Origin: Mycolicibacterium cosmeticum | GTDB taxonomy: Bacteria > Actinomycetota > Actinomycetes > Mycobacteriales > Mycobacteriaceae | Length of the DNA stretch: 64,000 nucleotides | Reading direction: 5' to 3' | Assembly: GCA_016197365.1 (NCBI GenBank) | Contig: JACPVS010000019.1 | Span: 124,001 to 188,000, forward strand | Shown: positions 24,761 through 33,799 of the stretch, one piece after another | Position numbering within the stretch: the first letter of the stretch is position 1 | Layout: each line of letters begins with the position of its first letter | Notes under the pieces: generated by a model | The model's input: the letters and a program-made list of their open reading frames with translations, nothing else | Told to the model about the DNA's origin: nothing | Databases searched by the model: none | Position numbers and translations under genes: made by a program

Positions 24761-25762
24761 TCAGGCCGTGGCTTTTTCTTCGTCGTCCAGGACGACCATG
24801 TCGGCCAGCCGGCCGATGATGATGTCCTCGGCGCCGTCGACGATGCGGCTGATCAGCTCCTCGACGGTCGGGATGTCGTGGATCAGGCCCATCACGGTGC
24901 CCGCGGTCCAGATACCGGCATCGATGTCGCCGTCGTCGAACACCTTGCGGCCGCGCACCCCGGCGACCAGGTCCTTGACGTCCTCGAACTGGCCGCCGTC
25001 CTTGAGGATCTGTACGACCTCGCGGGATACGGTGTTGCTTGCCACCCGGGCGGTGTTGTGCAGGCTGCGGAAGATCAGCTCCGTGCCGCGTTCGTCACCG
25101 GCGACGATGGCTTCCTTGACGTTCTGATGGATACAGGACTCCACGGTGCACATGAACCGGGTGCCCATGTTGATGCCGTCGGCGCCCAGCGCCAGCGCAG
25201 CTGCCAGGCCACGGGCGTCACCGAAGCCACCCGAGGCCAGCATCGGGATCTCGATCTCCTTGGCCGCGGCCGGGATCAGCACCAGGCCCGGCACGTCGTC
25301 CTCACCGGGGTGTCCGGCGCACTCGAAGCCGTCGATGCTGATGCCGTCCACACCCAAGGTCTGCGCTTTGACCGCGTGGCGCACCGAGGTGCACTTGTGC
25401 AGCACCTTGATGCCGTTGTCGTGGAACATCGGCAGATGCGGCGCCGGGTTGGAGCCCGCCGTCTCGACGATCTTGATGCCCGCATCGACGATCACCTTGC
25501 GGTACTCGTCATAGGGCGGCGGGTTGATCGCCGGCAGGATCGTCAGGTTCACCCCGAACGGCTTGTCGGTCAGGTCGCGGGTCTTGGCGATCTCATTGGC
25601 CAGATCCGCCGGAGTCGGCTGGGTCAGCGCCGTGATGAAACCGAGCCCACCCGCATTGGCCACGGCCGCAACCAGTTCCGCGCGACCAACCCACTGCATG
25701 CCGCCTTGGGCGACCGGGTGCTCGACACCGAAAGCCTCGGTGAATTTCGTTACCAGAGTCAT
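24761..25762 (-). CDS. Nitronate monooxygenase family protein
   Basis: 333 aa, TIM-barrel FMN enzyme. Recognisable family segments: PVAQGGMQWVGRAELVAAV and NAGGLGFITAL near the N-terminus, GFECAGHPGEDDV with the conserved His (about 190), and GGFGDARGLAAALALGADG for phosphate binding. Enzymes of this family oxidise nitronates such as propionate-3-nitronate or nitroalkanes using O2. The group encoded beside lipid genes in mycobacteria may act on other substrates. It is the last gene of the mcr-SDR operon, 11 bp after the SDR stop. Confidence 0.87.
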   Translation of the reverse strand: MTLVTKFTEAFGVEHPVAQGGMQWVGRAELVAAVANAGGLGFITALTQPTPADLANEIAKTRDLTDKPFGVNLTILPAINPPPYDEYRKVIVDAGIKIVETAGSNPAPHLPMFHDNGIKVLHKCTSVRHAVKAQTLGVDGISIDGFECAGHPGEDDVPGLVLIPAAAKEIEIPMLASGGFGDARGLAAALALGADGINMGTRFMCTVESCIHQNVKEAIVAGDERGTELIFRSLHNTARVASNTVSREVVQILKDGGQFEDVKDLVAGVRGRKVFDDGDIDAGIWTAGTVMGLIHDIPTVEELISRIVDGAEDIIIGRLADMVVLDDEEKATA

Positions 25763-25773
25763 ATGTTCGATTC

Positions 25774-26526
25774 CTACCTGGGAGCCATACGGATAGCGCC
25801 GTCGAGGCGGATGACCTCGCCGTTGAGCATCGGGTTTTCCACGATATGCAGGGCCAGCGCGCCGTATTCGTCCGGGTCACCCAGCCGTGCCGGGTGCGGC
25901 ACCTGTTGCCCCAGGGACTTCTGCGCCTCCTCGGGCAGCGACGCCAGCAGCGGAGTCTTGAACAGGCCGGGCGCGATGGTGCAGACCCGGATCAGGCTGC
26001 GCGACAGGTCGCGCGCCACAGGCAGAGTCAGCCCGACCACGCCGCCCTTGGAGGCCGAGTACGCGGCCTGCCCGATCTGGCCGTCGTAGGCAGCGACCGA
26101 CGCCGTGTTGATGATGACGCCGCGCTCCTCACCGACGGCTTCGGTCTTGGCGATCCGCTCGGCGGCCAGCCTCAGCACGTTGAACGTGCCGATCAGGTTG
26201 ACCTCGACGACCTTGCGGAAACCGTCGAGCGGGAACGGACCGTCCTTGCCGAGGGTCTTGACCGCGTTGCCGATACCGGCGCAGTTGACGTTGATACGCA
26301 CCGGGCCCAGCGACTCCGCGATGTCGAGGGCCTTGGTGACCGCGTCCTCGTCGGTGACGTTGGCAGCGACGAACTTCGCGCGCGCACCGAGTTCGGCCAC
26401 CACTTCCTCGCCCTTGAGGTCGATGACGACCACCGAGGCGCCGGCGTCGAGCAGCCGCTTCGTGGTCGCCAGGCCGAGGCCCGACGCCCCACCGGTGACA
26501 ACCGCTACGGAATCCTTGATTTCCAC
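25774..26526 (-). CDS. Short-chain dehydrogenase, 3-hydroxyacyl-CoA dehydrogenase (HSD10-like)
   Basis: 250 aa. NAD-binding TGGASGLGLAT (about 11-21), NCAGIGNAVK (about 84), and the catalytic YSASKGG (Tyr and Lys about 157-161). The length, SDR layout and an RMA-type C-terminus resemble the mitochondrial HSD10/type II 3-hydroxyacyl-CoA dehydrogenases. Its place after mcr matches Rv1144. It probably oxidises a branched 3-hydroxyacyl-CoA in side-chain or methyl-branched fatty acid breakdown. It lies 38 bp after the mcr stop. Confidence 0.86.
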   Translation of the reverse strand: MEIKDSVAVVTGGASGLGLATTKRLLDAGASVVVIDLKGEEVVAELGARAKFVAANVTDEDAVTKALDIAESLGPVRINVNCAGIGNAVKTLGKDGPFPLDGFRKVVEVNLIGTFNVLRLAAERIAKTEAVGEERGVIINTASVAAYDGQIGQAAYSASKGGVVGLTLPVARDLSRSLIRVCTIAPGLFKTPLLASLPEEAQKSLGQQVPHPARLGDPDEYGALALHIVENPMLNGEVIRLDGAIRMAPR

Positions 26527-26564
26527 GTGTCGTGCTTCCTTCCAATTGGGGTCGTGCCAGGTTC

Positions 26565-27647
26565 CTAGATCCAGTCGTTGAAAATGGTGTCGTTGTCGGC
26601 GCCGATCACCGGCGGCGGCGTGGGTTGCCCGGGCGCGCTGCGCGAGAAGCGCGGCGCCGGAGCCGGCTGCAGGCCGCTGCCCGTCTCATAGAAGGTGTCC
26701 CGGTCCGCGATGTGCGGCTCGCTGAGCACCTCGCCGAACGCCAGCACCGGCGTCGCGCAGGCATCCGAGCCGGCGAAGATCTGCGCCCACTCGTCGCGAT
26801 CCTTGGTCTTGAACACCTCGGTGAACGCCACCCGCAGCTCTTCCCAGCGGGCCATGTCGTTCTGCTCGGGCAGGCCCGCGGCGTCCAGGCCCAGCTTGGC
26901 CACCAATTCGGCGTAGAACTGCGGCTCGATCGCGCCGATCGCGAAGTACTTGCCGTCGGCGGTCTCATACGTGTCGTAGTACGGGGCACCGGTGTCGAGC
27001 ATGTTGGCGCCGCGCACGTCGTTCCACAGCCCCTGCGCGCGGAATGACCACATCATCTGGATCAGCACGCTGGAACCGTCGATCATCGCGGCGTCCACCA
27101 CCTGGCCCTTGCCGGACGTCTGGCGCTCCCACAGGGCCGACAGGATGCCCAACAGCAGGAACATCGACCCGCCGCCGAAATCGCCGGCCAGGTTCAGCGG
27201 CGGAACCGGCTTCTCGCCTTTGCGCCCGATCGCGTGCAGCACACCGTTGAGCGAGATGTAGTTGATGTCGTGGCCGGCCTGCAGCGCACGCGGACCGTCC
27301 TGGCCCCACCCGGTCATCCGGGCGTAGACCAGCTTCTCGTTGACCTTCGCGCAGTCCTCGGGCCCCAGGCCCAGCCGCTCGGTGACCCCCGGCCGGAAAC
27401 CTTCGATCAGCACATCGGCCTTGGCCACCAGGTCGAGGACGAACTTCTTGCCCTCGGCGGATTTCAGATCGGCGGTGACGCTGCGCCGGTTGCGCAGCAT
27501 GGCGTCCTTCGCCGGACTGTTCGACGCGGACGGGCGGTCCACCCGCACCACGTCAGCGCCCAGATCTCCCAGAATCATCGCCGCGTGCGGGCCGGGGCCG
27601 ATGCCGGCCAATTCGACAACCCGCAAGCCGTGCAGTGGTCCCGTCAT
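26565..27647 (-). CDS. mcr: Alpha-methylacyl-CoA racemase (family III CoA transferase fold)
   Basis: 360 aa, the length of the well-studied mycobacterial MCR. The catalytic residues fall at the expected positions: His126 in AGHDINY, Asp156 in LAGDFGGG and Glu241 in AIEPQF. It interconverts R and S 2-methylacyl-CoA esters, allowing beta-oxidation of methyl-branched acids and sterol side chains. The adjacent dehydrogenase, enoyl-CoA hydratase and nitronate monooxygenase-type genes fit such a pathway. It is the first gene of a three-gene operon and is divergent from the enoyl-CoA hydratase gene. Confidence 0.93.
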   Translation of the reverse strand: MTGPLHGLRVVELAGIGPGPHAAMILGDLGADVVRVDRPSASNSPAKDAMLRNRRSVTADLKSAEGKKFVLDLVAKADVLIEGFRPGVTERLGLGPEDCAKVNEKLVYARMTGWGQDGPRALQAGHDINYISLNGVLHAIGRKGEKPVPPLNLAGDFGGGSMFLLLGILSALWERQTSGKGQVVDAAMIDGSSVLIQMMWSFRAQGLWNDVRGANMLDTGAPYYDTYETADGKYFAIGAIEPQFYAELVAKLGLDAAGLPEQNDMARWEELRVAFTEVFKTKDRDEWAQIFAGSDACATPVLAFGEVLSEPHIADRDTFYETGSGLQPAPAPRFSRSAPGQPTPPPVIGADNDTIFNDWI

Positions 27648-27712
27648 ACCGACCGTCCTTCGTCGTTGAATACTTCGTCGAGTACCGAGTTAGTTGACCG
27701 CCGACATAGCTT

Positions 27713-27728
27713 ACTTGTATAACCAAGT
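27713..27728. promoter_or_regulatory. Inverted repeat between mcr and the enoyl-CoA hydratase gene
   Basis: ACTTG-TATAAC-CAAGT, perfect 5-bp arms, lies in the 126-bp divergent intergenic region, 66 bp from the mcr start and 46 bp from the hydratase start. It is a candidate operator for an unidentified regulator of both transcripts; TATAAC could also be a -10 box. Confidence 0.35.
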
Positions 27729-27773
27729 CGACCGGCCGCGGGCCACCCGCCCGCCGAACGTGAGGGCGTACCC

Positions 27774-28568
27774 ATGACGTATCGCAGCATCGAGCAGTTG
27801 ACCGTGGAGCTCGCCGACGGTGTGCTCTCGGTGACCCTGAACCGCCCCGACACCCTGAACTCGCTGTCGGAGGCCATGCTGACCGGGATCGCCGACGCCC
27901 TCGAGCAGGCCGCCACCGACGCCGAGGTCCGCGTCGTGAAGTTGGCGGGCGCGGGCCGCGGTTTCAGCTCCGGGGCCGGGATCAGCGCCGAGGACGTATC
28001 GGCCAAATCCGTCAACGGACCGGAGGTGGTGCTCGACGCGGCCAACCGCGCGGTGCGCTCCATCGTCGCGCTGCCCAAGCCCGTCGTCGCGGTGGTGCAG
28101 GGCCCGGCCGCCGGTGTCGGTGTGTCGCTGGCGTTGTCCTCGGACATCGTGTTGGCCTCGGAGAAGGCGTTTTTCATGCTGGCGTTCACCAAGATCGGGC
28201 TGATGCCGGACGGCGGTGCGTCGGCGCTCATCGCGGCGGCCGTCGGCCGCATCCGCGCGCAGCGGATGGCGCTGCTGGCCGAACGCATCACCGCGGCCGA
28301 AGCCTATGACTGGGGCCTGGTCACCTCCGTGCATGCCACCGACGAATTGGACGCCGCAGTGGCCAAGGTGATCGCCACGCTGTCCACCGGACCCGCCGTT
28401 TCACTGCGCAAGACCAAGCAGGCCATCAACGACGCCACCCTCACCGAACTCGAGGCGGCCATCGAGCGCGAGCGCGAGGGCCAGCTGATCCTGCTCACCT
28501 CCAAGGACTTCCGCGAGGGCACCGCGGCCTTCCAGGAGCACCGGCAAGCCACCTTCACCGACAGCTAG
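27774..28568 (+). CDS. Enoyl-CoA hydratase/isomerase (EchA10/EchA11-type)
   Basis: 264 aa, crotonase fold. The CoA and oxyanion-hole segments are visible: LAGAGRGFSSGAGISAED (about 55-75) and VVAVVQGPAAGVGVSLALS (about 100-120), followed by FTKIGLMPDGGASAL. The expected second catalytic glutamate of true hydratases (GxLPExGG-like) is Asp or Gly here, so isomerase or another crotonase activity is possible. It is divergent from mcr, where M. tuberculosis has echA10/echA11, so a role in the same branched-acyl-CoA pathway is likely. Confidence 0.85.
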   Translation: MTYRSIEQLTVELADGVLSVTLNRPDTLNSLSEAMLTGIADALEQAATDAEVRVVKLAGAGRGFSSGAGISAEDVSAKSVNGPEVVLDAANRAVRSIVALPKPVVAVVQGPAAGVGVSLALSSDIVLASEKAFFMLAFTKIGLMPDGGASALIAAAVGRIRAQRMALLAERITAAEAYDWGLVTSVHATDELDAAVAKVIATLSTGPAVSLRKTKQAINDATLTELEAAIEREREGQLILLTSKDFREGTAAFQEHRQATFTDS

Positions 28569-28692
28569 ACCTCGGGGGCGCCGGTTGTGCGGATTGATCC
28601 GCGAAACGCCGAACCAGACGAACCACACCGCACAAATGGACGCCCGATAAATCAGTGGCTTCGGCCACCCCTGATCGGTCACCATCAGTTGT

Positions 28693-29955
28693 GTGAGTAC
28701 GCAACTCGGGCAACCCCGCTGGCGGGTACTCGCGCCCTTTGCACACCGCGAGTACCGCCTGCTGATCGCGGCGCTGACGCTGTCCATCTTCGCCACCGGC
28801 ATGTGGACGGTGGTGATGGCGCTGCAGGTGATCGCGCTGGACAACGATCCCACCGCGCTGTCGCTGGTGGCCACCTGCCTGAGCGCCGGGTTGATCGCGT
28901 TCGTCCTCGTCGGCGGCATCGCCGCCGACCGGCTGCCGCAGCGCACCATCATCATCGCCGTGGAGTCGGTGAACACCGTCGTCGTGACGGCGATCGCCAC
29001 ACTCGGCCTGACCGGGCAATTGCGCTTGTGGCACATGGCCGTCGGCGCCGCTGCGCTCGGCGTAGGCGCTGCCTTCTTCTTTCCTGCCTTCAGCGCCTAC
29101 CTGCCGAGGCTGTTGCCGCCCGAACAGTTGTTGGCGGCCAATGGAATCGAGGGCGTGCTCCGGCCGACCCTGCAACAAGCCGTCGGACCCGCGGTGGCCG
29201 GCATGCTGATCGGCGCCACCTTTCCTGCGCTGGGTGCCGCGGCCGTCGCCGTCCTGTACGGCACGGGACTGACCCTGCTGATCGCCACCAGGCCGGTGGC
29301 GCAGGCGGTTTCGTCGGAAAGACCGAGCACGCATCCGCTGGCCGACCTTCGGGACGGCTACCGGTTCATGGTGCGCACGCCGTGGCTGCTGGCGACGCTG
29401 TTGTTCGCCAGCGGATTCGTGCTGCTGATCATGGGCCCGCTGGAGGTGCTCCTGCCGTTCATCACCAATGCCCGGTTCGCGCACGGTGAACGGATCTTCG
29501 GCTTCGTACTGGCCGCGTTCGGACTCGGCGGAGCGGTCGGCGCGCTCGCGGTCTCCTCGGTCCGCCTGCCGCGGCGCTACCTCACGGTGATGATGGCGTG
29601 CTGGGGCCTGGGCAATCTGCCCCTGGTGCTGATCGGCTACACGTCGTCGTTCGTGGTGATGGCGGCGGCCGCCTTCGTCGTCGGCATGACCAGCAGTGCG
29701 GCCACCGTCATCTGGGGCACACTGCTGCAACGCAGGGTGCCGCCGGCGATGCTGGGCCGGGTGTCCAGCCTGGATTTCTTCGTCTCGCTGGTCTTCATGC
29801 CGGTGTCGATGGCGCTGGCCGGGCCGCTGTCCAAGGTGTTCGACGTGCAGACCATCTACCTGGCGGCCGGGATCATTCCGACGGCGCTGGGTGTGGTCGC
29901 ATGGCTGGCCGCCCGGATGCCACGGGACGAGGTGGAACATCCGCTGGACGTGTGA
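28693..29955 (+). CDS. MFS transporter (tandem paralogue 1)
   Basis: 420 aa from GTG 28693; twelve membrane segments. The segment FAHREYRLLIAALTLSIFATGMW opens helix 1, and GGIAADRLPQRTIIIAVE is the loop 2-3 MFS motif. The overall pattern (NGIEGVLRPTLQQAVGPAVAG, then a central linker rich in basic residues) is typical of the Tap/EntS-like exporters. The second paralogue follows 21 bp after its stop. Substrates may be siderophores, drugs or lipids; the sequence does not decide. No regulator gene lies beside it. Confidence 0.86.
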   Translation: MSTQLGQPRWRVLAPFAHREYRLLIAALTLSIFATGMWTVVMALQVIALDNDPTALSLVATCLSAGLIAFVLVGGIAADRLPQRTIIIAVESVNTVVVTAIATLGLTGQLRLWHMAVGAAALGVGAAFFFPAFSAYLPRLLPPEQLLAANGIEGVLRPTLQQAVGPAVAGMLIGATFPALGAAAVAVLYGTGLTLLIATRPVAQAVSSERPSTHPLADLRDGYRFMVRTPWLLATLLFASGFVLLIMGPLEVLLPFITNARFAHGERIFGFVLAAFGLGGAVGALAVSSVRLPRRYLTVMMACWGLGNLPLVLIGYTSSFVVMAAAAFVVGMTSSAATVIWGTLLQRRVPPAMLGRVSSLDFFVSLVFMPVSMALAGPLSKVFDVQTIYLAAGIIPTALGVVAWLAARMPRDEVEHPLDV

Positions 29956-29976
29956 CGCCGGATAGGGTCTCCCCTC

Positions 29977-31233
29977 GTGGGCATCCAAACCGGCACCGTG
30001 CGCGCGCTGGCCCCGCTGCGGTTCCGCGAGTACCGACTGTTGATCGCCGCGGTGTCGTTCTCGATCTTCGCCACCGGCATGTGGACCGTCGTGATGGCGC
30101 TGCAGGTCATGGCGATCGACAACGATCCCGCCGCACTGTCTCTGGTGGCGGCGTGCCTGAGCATCGGGCTGGTCACCTTCGTGCTCGTCGGAGGCATTGC
30201 CGCCGACCGGTTTCCGCAGCGCACCATCATCATCGTCGTCGAGTCGGTGAATACCGCCGCGGTGACGGCGATCGCGATCCTGGGGCTGACCGGCACGCTG
30301 CGACTGTGGCACATGGCGGTGGCCGCCGGGGCGCTGGGCGTCGCGGGCGCATTCTTCTTCCCGGCCTACAGCGCCTACCTGCCACGCATCCTGCCCGAGG
30401 AACAACTGTTGGCGGCCAACGGTATCGAGGGCGTGGTCCGGCCGACCTTCCAGCAGGCGGTCGGCCCGGCCATCGCGGGCGTGATCATCGGCGCAACCTT
30501 TCCCACCGTCGGCGCGGTCACCGTCGCGGTGCTGTATGCCCTCGGGTTGACCCTGCTGATCGCCACCCGACCTGTGCGACAACCTGATTCCCCCGAGAAG
30601 ACGCACACTCACCCACTCGCCGAACTGCGCGACGGTTTCCTGTTCATGGTGCGCACCCCGTGGTTGTTCGCCTCACTGATGTTCGCCAGCACCTTCGTGT
30701 TGTTGGTGATGGGACCACTGGAGGTCCTGCTCCCGTTCATCACCCAGGCGCGGTTCGAGAACGGCGACCAGACCTACGGTCTGGTGCTGGCCGCCTATGG
30801 AGTGGGTGGCGCGCTCGGCGCGGTCGCAGTGTCCGCGCGCCCCATGCCGCGGCGCTACCTCACGGTGATGATGGTGTTGTGGGGACTGGGCAACCTGCCC
30901 ATGGCGCTGATCGGGTTCACCTCGTCGTTCCCGGTGATGGCAGCCTCGGCGTTCGTGGCCAGCTTCACCGACAGCGCGGCGTTCGTCATCTGGGGCACCC
31001 TGCTGCAGCGACGCGTCCCGTCCGAGATGCTGGGCCGGGTGTCCAGCCTGGATTTCTTTGTCTCCCTGGTGTTCATGCCGGTGTCGATGGCGCTGGCCGG
31101 TCCGGTGTCCAAGGTGATTCCGGTGCAGACGATCTACCTGATCGCCGGCCTCGCACCGATCGTGCTGGCCTTGGCCGCCTACCTGGGTGCCCGCATGTCG
31201 CGTGACGAACTGGCGCATCCGCTGACGAGCTAG
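29977..31233 (+). CDS. MFS transporter (tandem paralogue 2)
   Basis: 418 aa from GTG 29977. It aligns with the previous gene over its whole length, sharing long blocks such as ATGMWTVVMALQV, GGIAADRFPQRTIII and LGRVSSLDFFVSLVFMPVS, so the pair arose by tandem duplication. Differences are spread throughout rather than clustered, arguing for an old duplication. Two related MFS proteins in one operon might act as separate exporters of similar substrates, or as a heteromer, though MFS proteins normally work alone. Confidence 0.86.
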   Translation: MGIQTGTVRALAPLRFREYRLLIAAVSFSIFATGMWTVVMALQVMAIDNDPAALSLVAACLSIGLVTFVLVGGIAADRFPQRTIIIVVESVNTAAVTAIAILGLTGTLRLWHMAVAAGALGVAGAFFFPAYSAYLPRILPEEQLLAANGIEGVVRPTFQQAVGPAIAGVIIGATFPTVGAVTVAVLYALGLTLLIATRPVRQPDSPEKTHTHPLAELRDGFLFMVRTPWLFASLMFASTFVLLVMGPLEVLLPFITQARFENGDQTYGLVLAAYGVGGALGAVAVSARPMPRRYLTVMMVLWGLGNLPMALIGFTSSFPVMAASAFVASFTDSAAFVIWGTLLQRRVPSEMLGRVSSLDFFVSLVFMPVSMALAGPVSKVIPVQTIYLIAGLAPIVLALAAYLGARMSRDELAHPLTS

Positions 31234-31240
31234 AGCCGAG

Positions 31241-31924
31241 TCAGAGGCCGAAGATCGGGGGCAACGCCAGCACCATGACCAGGCCCCAGAAGAAGTGGGC
31301 GAGCATCGGCGCCAGCACACCGCCGGTCATCCGGCGCAGCAGGGCGCAGATCGTGCCGAGCAGAATGGCCGCGAAACCGAGCATCGGGTTACCGGCCGCC
31401 ATCACCGACACGAAGTAGATGGCCGTGGACACCAGCACCGGACGGTGTCCGCCGAGTGCGGAGTACAAGGCGCCGCGAAAGAACAGTTCCTCGGCCAGCC
31501 CGTTGAGCACGGTGATGAACACGATCAGTGGCAACGCACCCTGGTTGGCGAATTCCAGCACAGCCGTGATGTATTCGCGTACGGGCGGGATCAACCGGGC
31601 CACCAGACCGCCGATGACGAACACGGCTCCGACACCCAGTCCCACGCCGACACCGAGGAGCACCGGGCGCCGATACCTGGGCCCGCTGCCGGGTAACCGA
31701 CCCAGGTGCAGTGGGCCGGAGAGTGCCGCGCCGACGGTCCAGACCCCGGCCATGGCCAGGGTGAGAATATAGAAGGCGTTGTCGCCCGGGTGCCTGCTCA
31801 ACGAATATGCCTGCAGCGAGGCCCCGATCACCAACACCGCGATGACGGTGATCCGCCGGCGCCGCACCACCTTGCGGGCTTCGTCGGCAGTGGGCGCGGC
31901 GGCGCGCCATGGTGACGGGATCAT
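31241..31924 (-). CDS. CPBP-type intramembrane protease-like protein
   Basis: 227 aa with about seven membrane helices. Motif 1 EELFFRG (about residue 155) fits the EExxxR signature of CPBP (CAAX/Abi) proteins, and a late HFFWG may correspond to the HxxxN/D motif. The middle FxxxH motif is not visible: the expected place reads FVSVMAAG. The protein may therefore be a non-proteolytic member. It starts at ATG 31924 inside the stop of the NAD-binding protein gene, so the two are co-transcribed. CPBP proteins process prenylated or peptide substrates in some bacteria. Confidence 0.78.
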   Translation of the reverse strand: MIPSPWRAAAPTADEARKVVRRRRITVIAVLVIGASLQAYSLSRHPGDNAFYILTLAMAGVWTVGAALSGPLHLGRLPGSGPRYRRPVLLGVGVGLGVGAVFVIGGLVARLIPPVREYITAVLEFANQGALPLIVFITVLNGLAEELFFRGALYSALGGHRPVLVSTAIYFVSVMAAGNPMLGFAAILLGTICALLRRMTGGVLAPMLAHFFWGLVMVLALPPIFGL

Positions 31925-33054
31925 GAGTGCTTCCCCTGCGGAATCAGGTCGGCCAGGAAGTCGATACCCGTACGCAGGGCGGCGACCGCCGGGCCGGGCA
32001 GCAGCGGCAGCAGTGCCAGCGCGGGTCGCGCAACCGTTGGGGTGAGCGATCGGATGCGGGCCGCATCGCCACCCGCCCAGCTCGGATCCGTGTCGGCGAG
32101 ATGGTGTGGATCGGCAAGTCTGTCGACCGGCCGGCGGCGGCGCGTCGCCAGGGAAAGCCTGATCGCGTCGTCCACGCTCAACAGGCCCCCCGGCGGGTCG
32201 GGCACCAGTTCGCGCAGCCCGGCACCGGCGGCGGTCATCGGATGATCAAGGGAGGCAGTCAGATCCGCGGCCAGACCCCCCGGTACAGGCAGAGCCGCGG
32301 CCGACACCCGCGACGCCAGCGCGGTCGGCACGCTCGGCGCGGGCACGGCCAGATGCCAGATGTTAGCCAGCCTGGCATAGGCCGACAACAGGCCTCCGTA
32401 GCTGGTGGTGCTCGGTCCGCTGATGTCATAGGCACCGGCGGGCACCTGCTTCTCATCGGCGGCCGCGACCAGGTAGTACAACACATCTCGCACCGAGATC
32501 GGGTCGATGGGATTGGTCAGCCAGGGCGGCAGGGGCAACACGGGGAACCGGTCGCCGACGTAGCGCATCATCTCGAACGAGGTGGAACCGGCTCCGATGA
32601 TCACCGCCGCTCCCAGCCACACCACCTCGGGGCCGCCGCGCACGGTCAAAGCGTGCGCCACTTCGGCGCGGCCCGCCAGATGTTCGGAGAGATTGTCTTC
32701 CTCGGGCACGAACCCGCCGAGGTAGACGATGCGCTGCACACCGGCGTACCCGGCCGCCTCGGCGAGCCGTCGGGCCGCCTCGTTGTCCGCAGCCCGGAAG
32801 CCGGGCTCCCCGATACCGTGGATCAGGTAGTAGATCACGTCGATCGGTCCCGAGCGTTCGAAAAGCGTTGCCACGGAATCTTCTTCGCGGGTGTCCAAGG
32901 CGACCGTCGCGACGTCCTCATACCAGCCGAAGGCGGTGAGCCGACCGGGATCGCGACTGCTGACTATCACGTCATGGCCGGTGGCCAGCAATTCGCCGAC
33001 CAGTCTCGATCCGATGTAGCCGGTGGCACCAGTGACAAGGATGCGCTGGGTCAT
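31921..33054 (-). CDS. NAD(P)-binding protein, NmrA/epimerase-like
   Basis: 377 aa. A Rossmann N-terminus TGATGYIGSRLVGELLATGH (about 7-26) and the DVIYYLIHGIGEPGFR segment indicate an atypical SDR of the NmrA/complex-I-assembly type; VSVRDVLYYLV follows. The classical YxxxK dyad is not evident, so it may bind NAD(P) without typical dehydrogenase activity, or reduce an isoprenoid-like substrate. The stop overlaps the CPBP gene start by ATGA. Upstream, 33055-33217 contains no gene and no clear structure. Confidence 0.8.
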   Translation of the reverse strand: MTQRILVTGATGYIGSRLVGELLATGHDVIVSSRDPGRLTAFGWYEDVATVALDTREEDSVATLFERSGPIDVIYYLIHGIGEPGFRAADNEAARRLAEAAGYAGVQRIVYLGGFVPEEDNLSEHLAGRAEVAHALTVRGGPEVVWLGAAVIIGAGSTSFEMMRYVGDRFPVLPLPPWLTNPIDPISVRDVLYYLVAAADEKQVPAGAYDISGPSTTSYGGLLSAYARLANIWHLAVPAPSVPTALASRVSAAALPVPGGLAADLTASLDHPMTAAGAGLRELVPDPPGGLLSVDDAIRLSLATRRRRPVDRLADPHHLADTDPSWAGGDAARIRSLTPTVARPALALLPLLPGPAVAALRTGIDFLADLIPQGKHS

Positions 33055-33210
33055 GCGCGGCCCGTGCGGGCGTTCGACGTCCTGATCTGCACCAAAGCCT
33101 CCTGCTCACCGGCACCCGACGGCCCCGGTGGCCGCACGTGTCCGCAATTCGACGCGCGGAGGCCCATACCCGGTTCTACTGAGCGCTACACCCGATCGCG
33201 GCGCTCGTCA

Positions 33211-33227
33211 CACCCGCTCAGCGGGTG
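33211..33227. terminator. Short hairpin at the end of the coiled-coil gene
   Basis: CACCCG (33211-33216) pairs with CGGGTG (33222-33227) around loop CTCAG and overlaps the stop codon of the minus-strand gene. It is a short but GC-rich candidate terminator. Confidence 0.35.
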
Positions 33228-33664
33228 GTGTGGCGGCCCTTGGCGTGTACCGGATCGACGTCGCGGGCGACCTTGGGGTCGTCGATGAGCACCCGATCGG
33301 GCTGGTCGTCGGCGTCGGTGCGCTTGACCTTCGGGTCGATCTTGTCGGCGTGCTCACGGCGCGCGTCCAACTGCTCACGGGTGGAGTCCAGCTTGTCGCG
33401 GTGGCTGGCGGCCCGCTCCTGCAGGCGGGCGGCTTCGGCGGCCTTCGCCTCGGCTTCGGCCTGGGCGGCCCGGGCCTTCGCCTCGGTCTCGGCGGCCACG
33501 GCCTCATGACGGTTCAGCCGCTGGCTTTCCTCCTGCACCTCTTCGCGGATGCGTTCGGCCTGTACCGAGCGGCGACGATGGGTTGCGCTGCGGACCAGGA
33601 ATGCGACGAGCGCCAGCACCACGACGGCGATGACGGCAACGATGATCCAACTGGTGGTGGTCAT
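33218..33664 (-). CDS. Membrane-anchored coiled-coil protein of unknown function
   Basis: 148 aa from ATG 33664, with GGAG just upstream. One N-terminal membrane helix (about 5-25: WIIVAVIAVVVLALVAFLV) is followed by a long Ala/Glu/Arg coiled coil (about 35-100) in which EAKARAAQAEAEAKAAEAAR repeats an alternating charged pattern. The tail is hydrophilic and ends HAKGRHTTR. This architecture is common in actinobacterial envelope-stress or cell-division accessory proteins, but I do not recognise a family. The coil should lie in the cytoplasm. The gene stands alone, flanked by the NAD-binding protein and a carbonic anhydrase-like gene. Confidence 0.78.
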   Translation of the reverse strand: MTTTSWIIVAVIAVVVLALVAFLVRSATHRRRSVQAERIREEVQEESQRLNRHEAVAAETEAKARAAQAEAEAKAAEAARLQERAASHRDKLDSTREQLDARREHADKIDPKVKRTDADDQPDRVLIDDPKVARDVDPVHAKGRHTTR

Positions 33665-33799
33665 GAGGGCTCCTCCGATCAACGGTGCGCGCCAAGTTAT
33701 TGACGCACCTGTTGGTTTTGCGGATGCCCACGCGGGCCACCCTTCAAACCACTTTCCGTGTGACCAGCGGGAACCGTTGTCGCCGTGGCGCCTTCGGCC

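Noticed and set aside
28618..28660. Small hairpins (such as TGGC-TTCG-GCCA) after the enoyl-CoA hydratase gene
   Set aside because: Stem of only 4 bp with nothing conserved around it; not distinguishable from background in GC-rich DNA.
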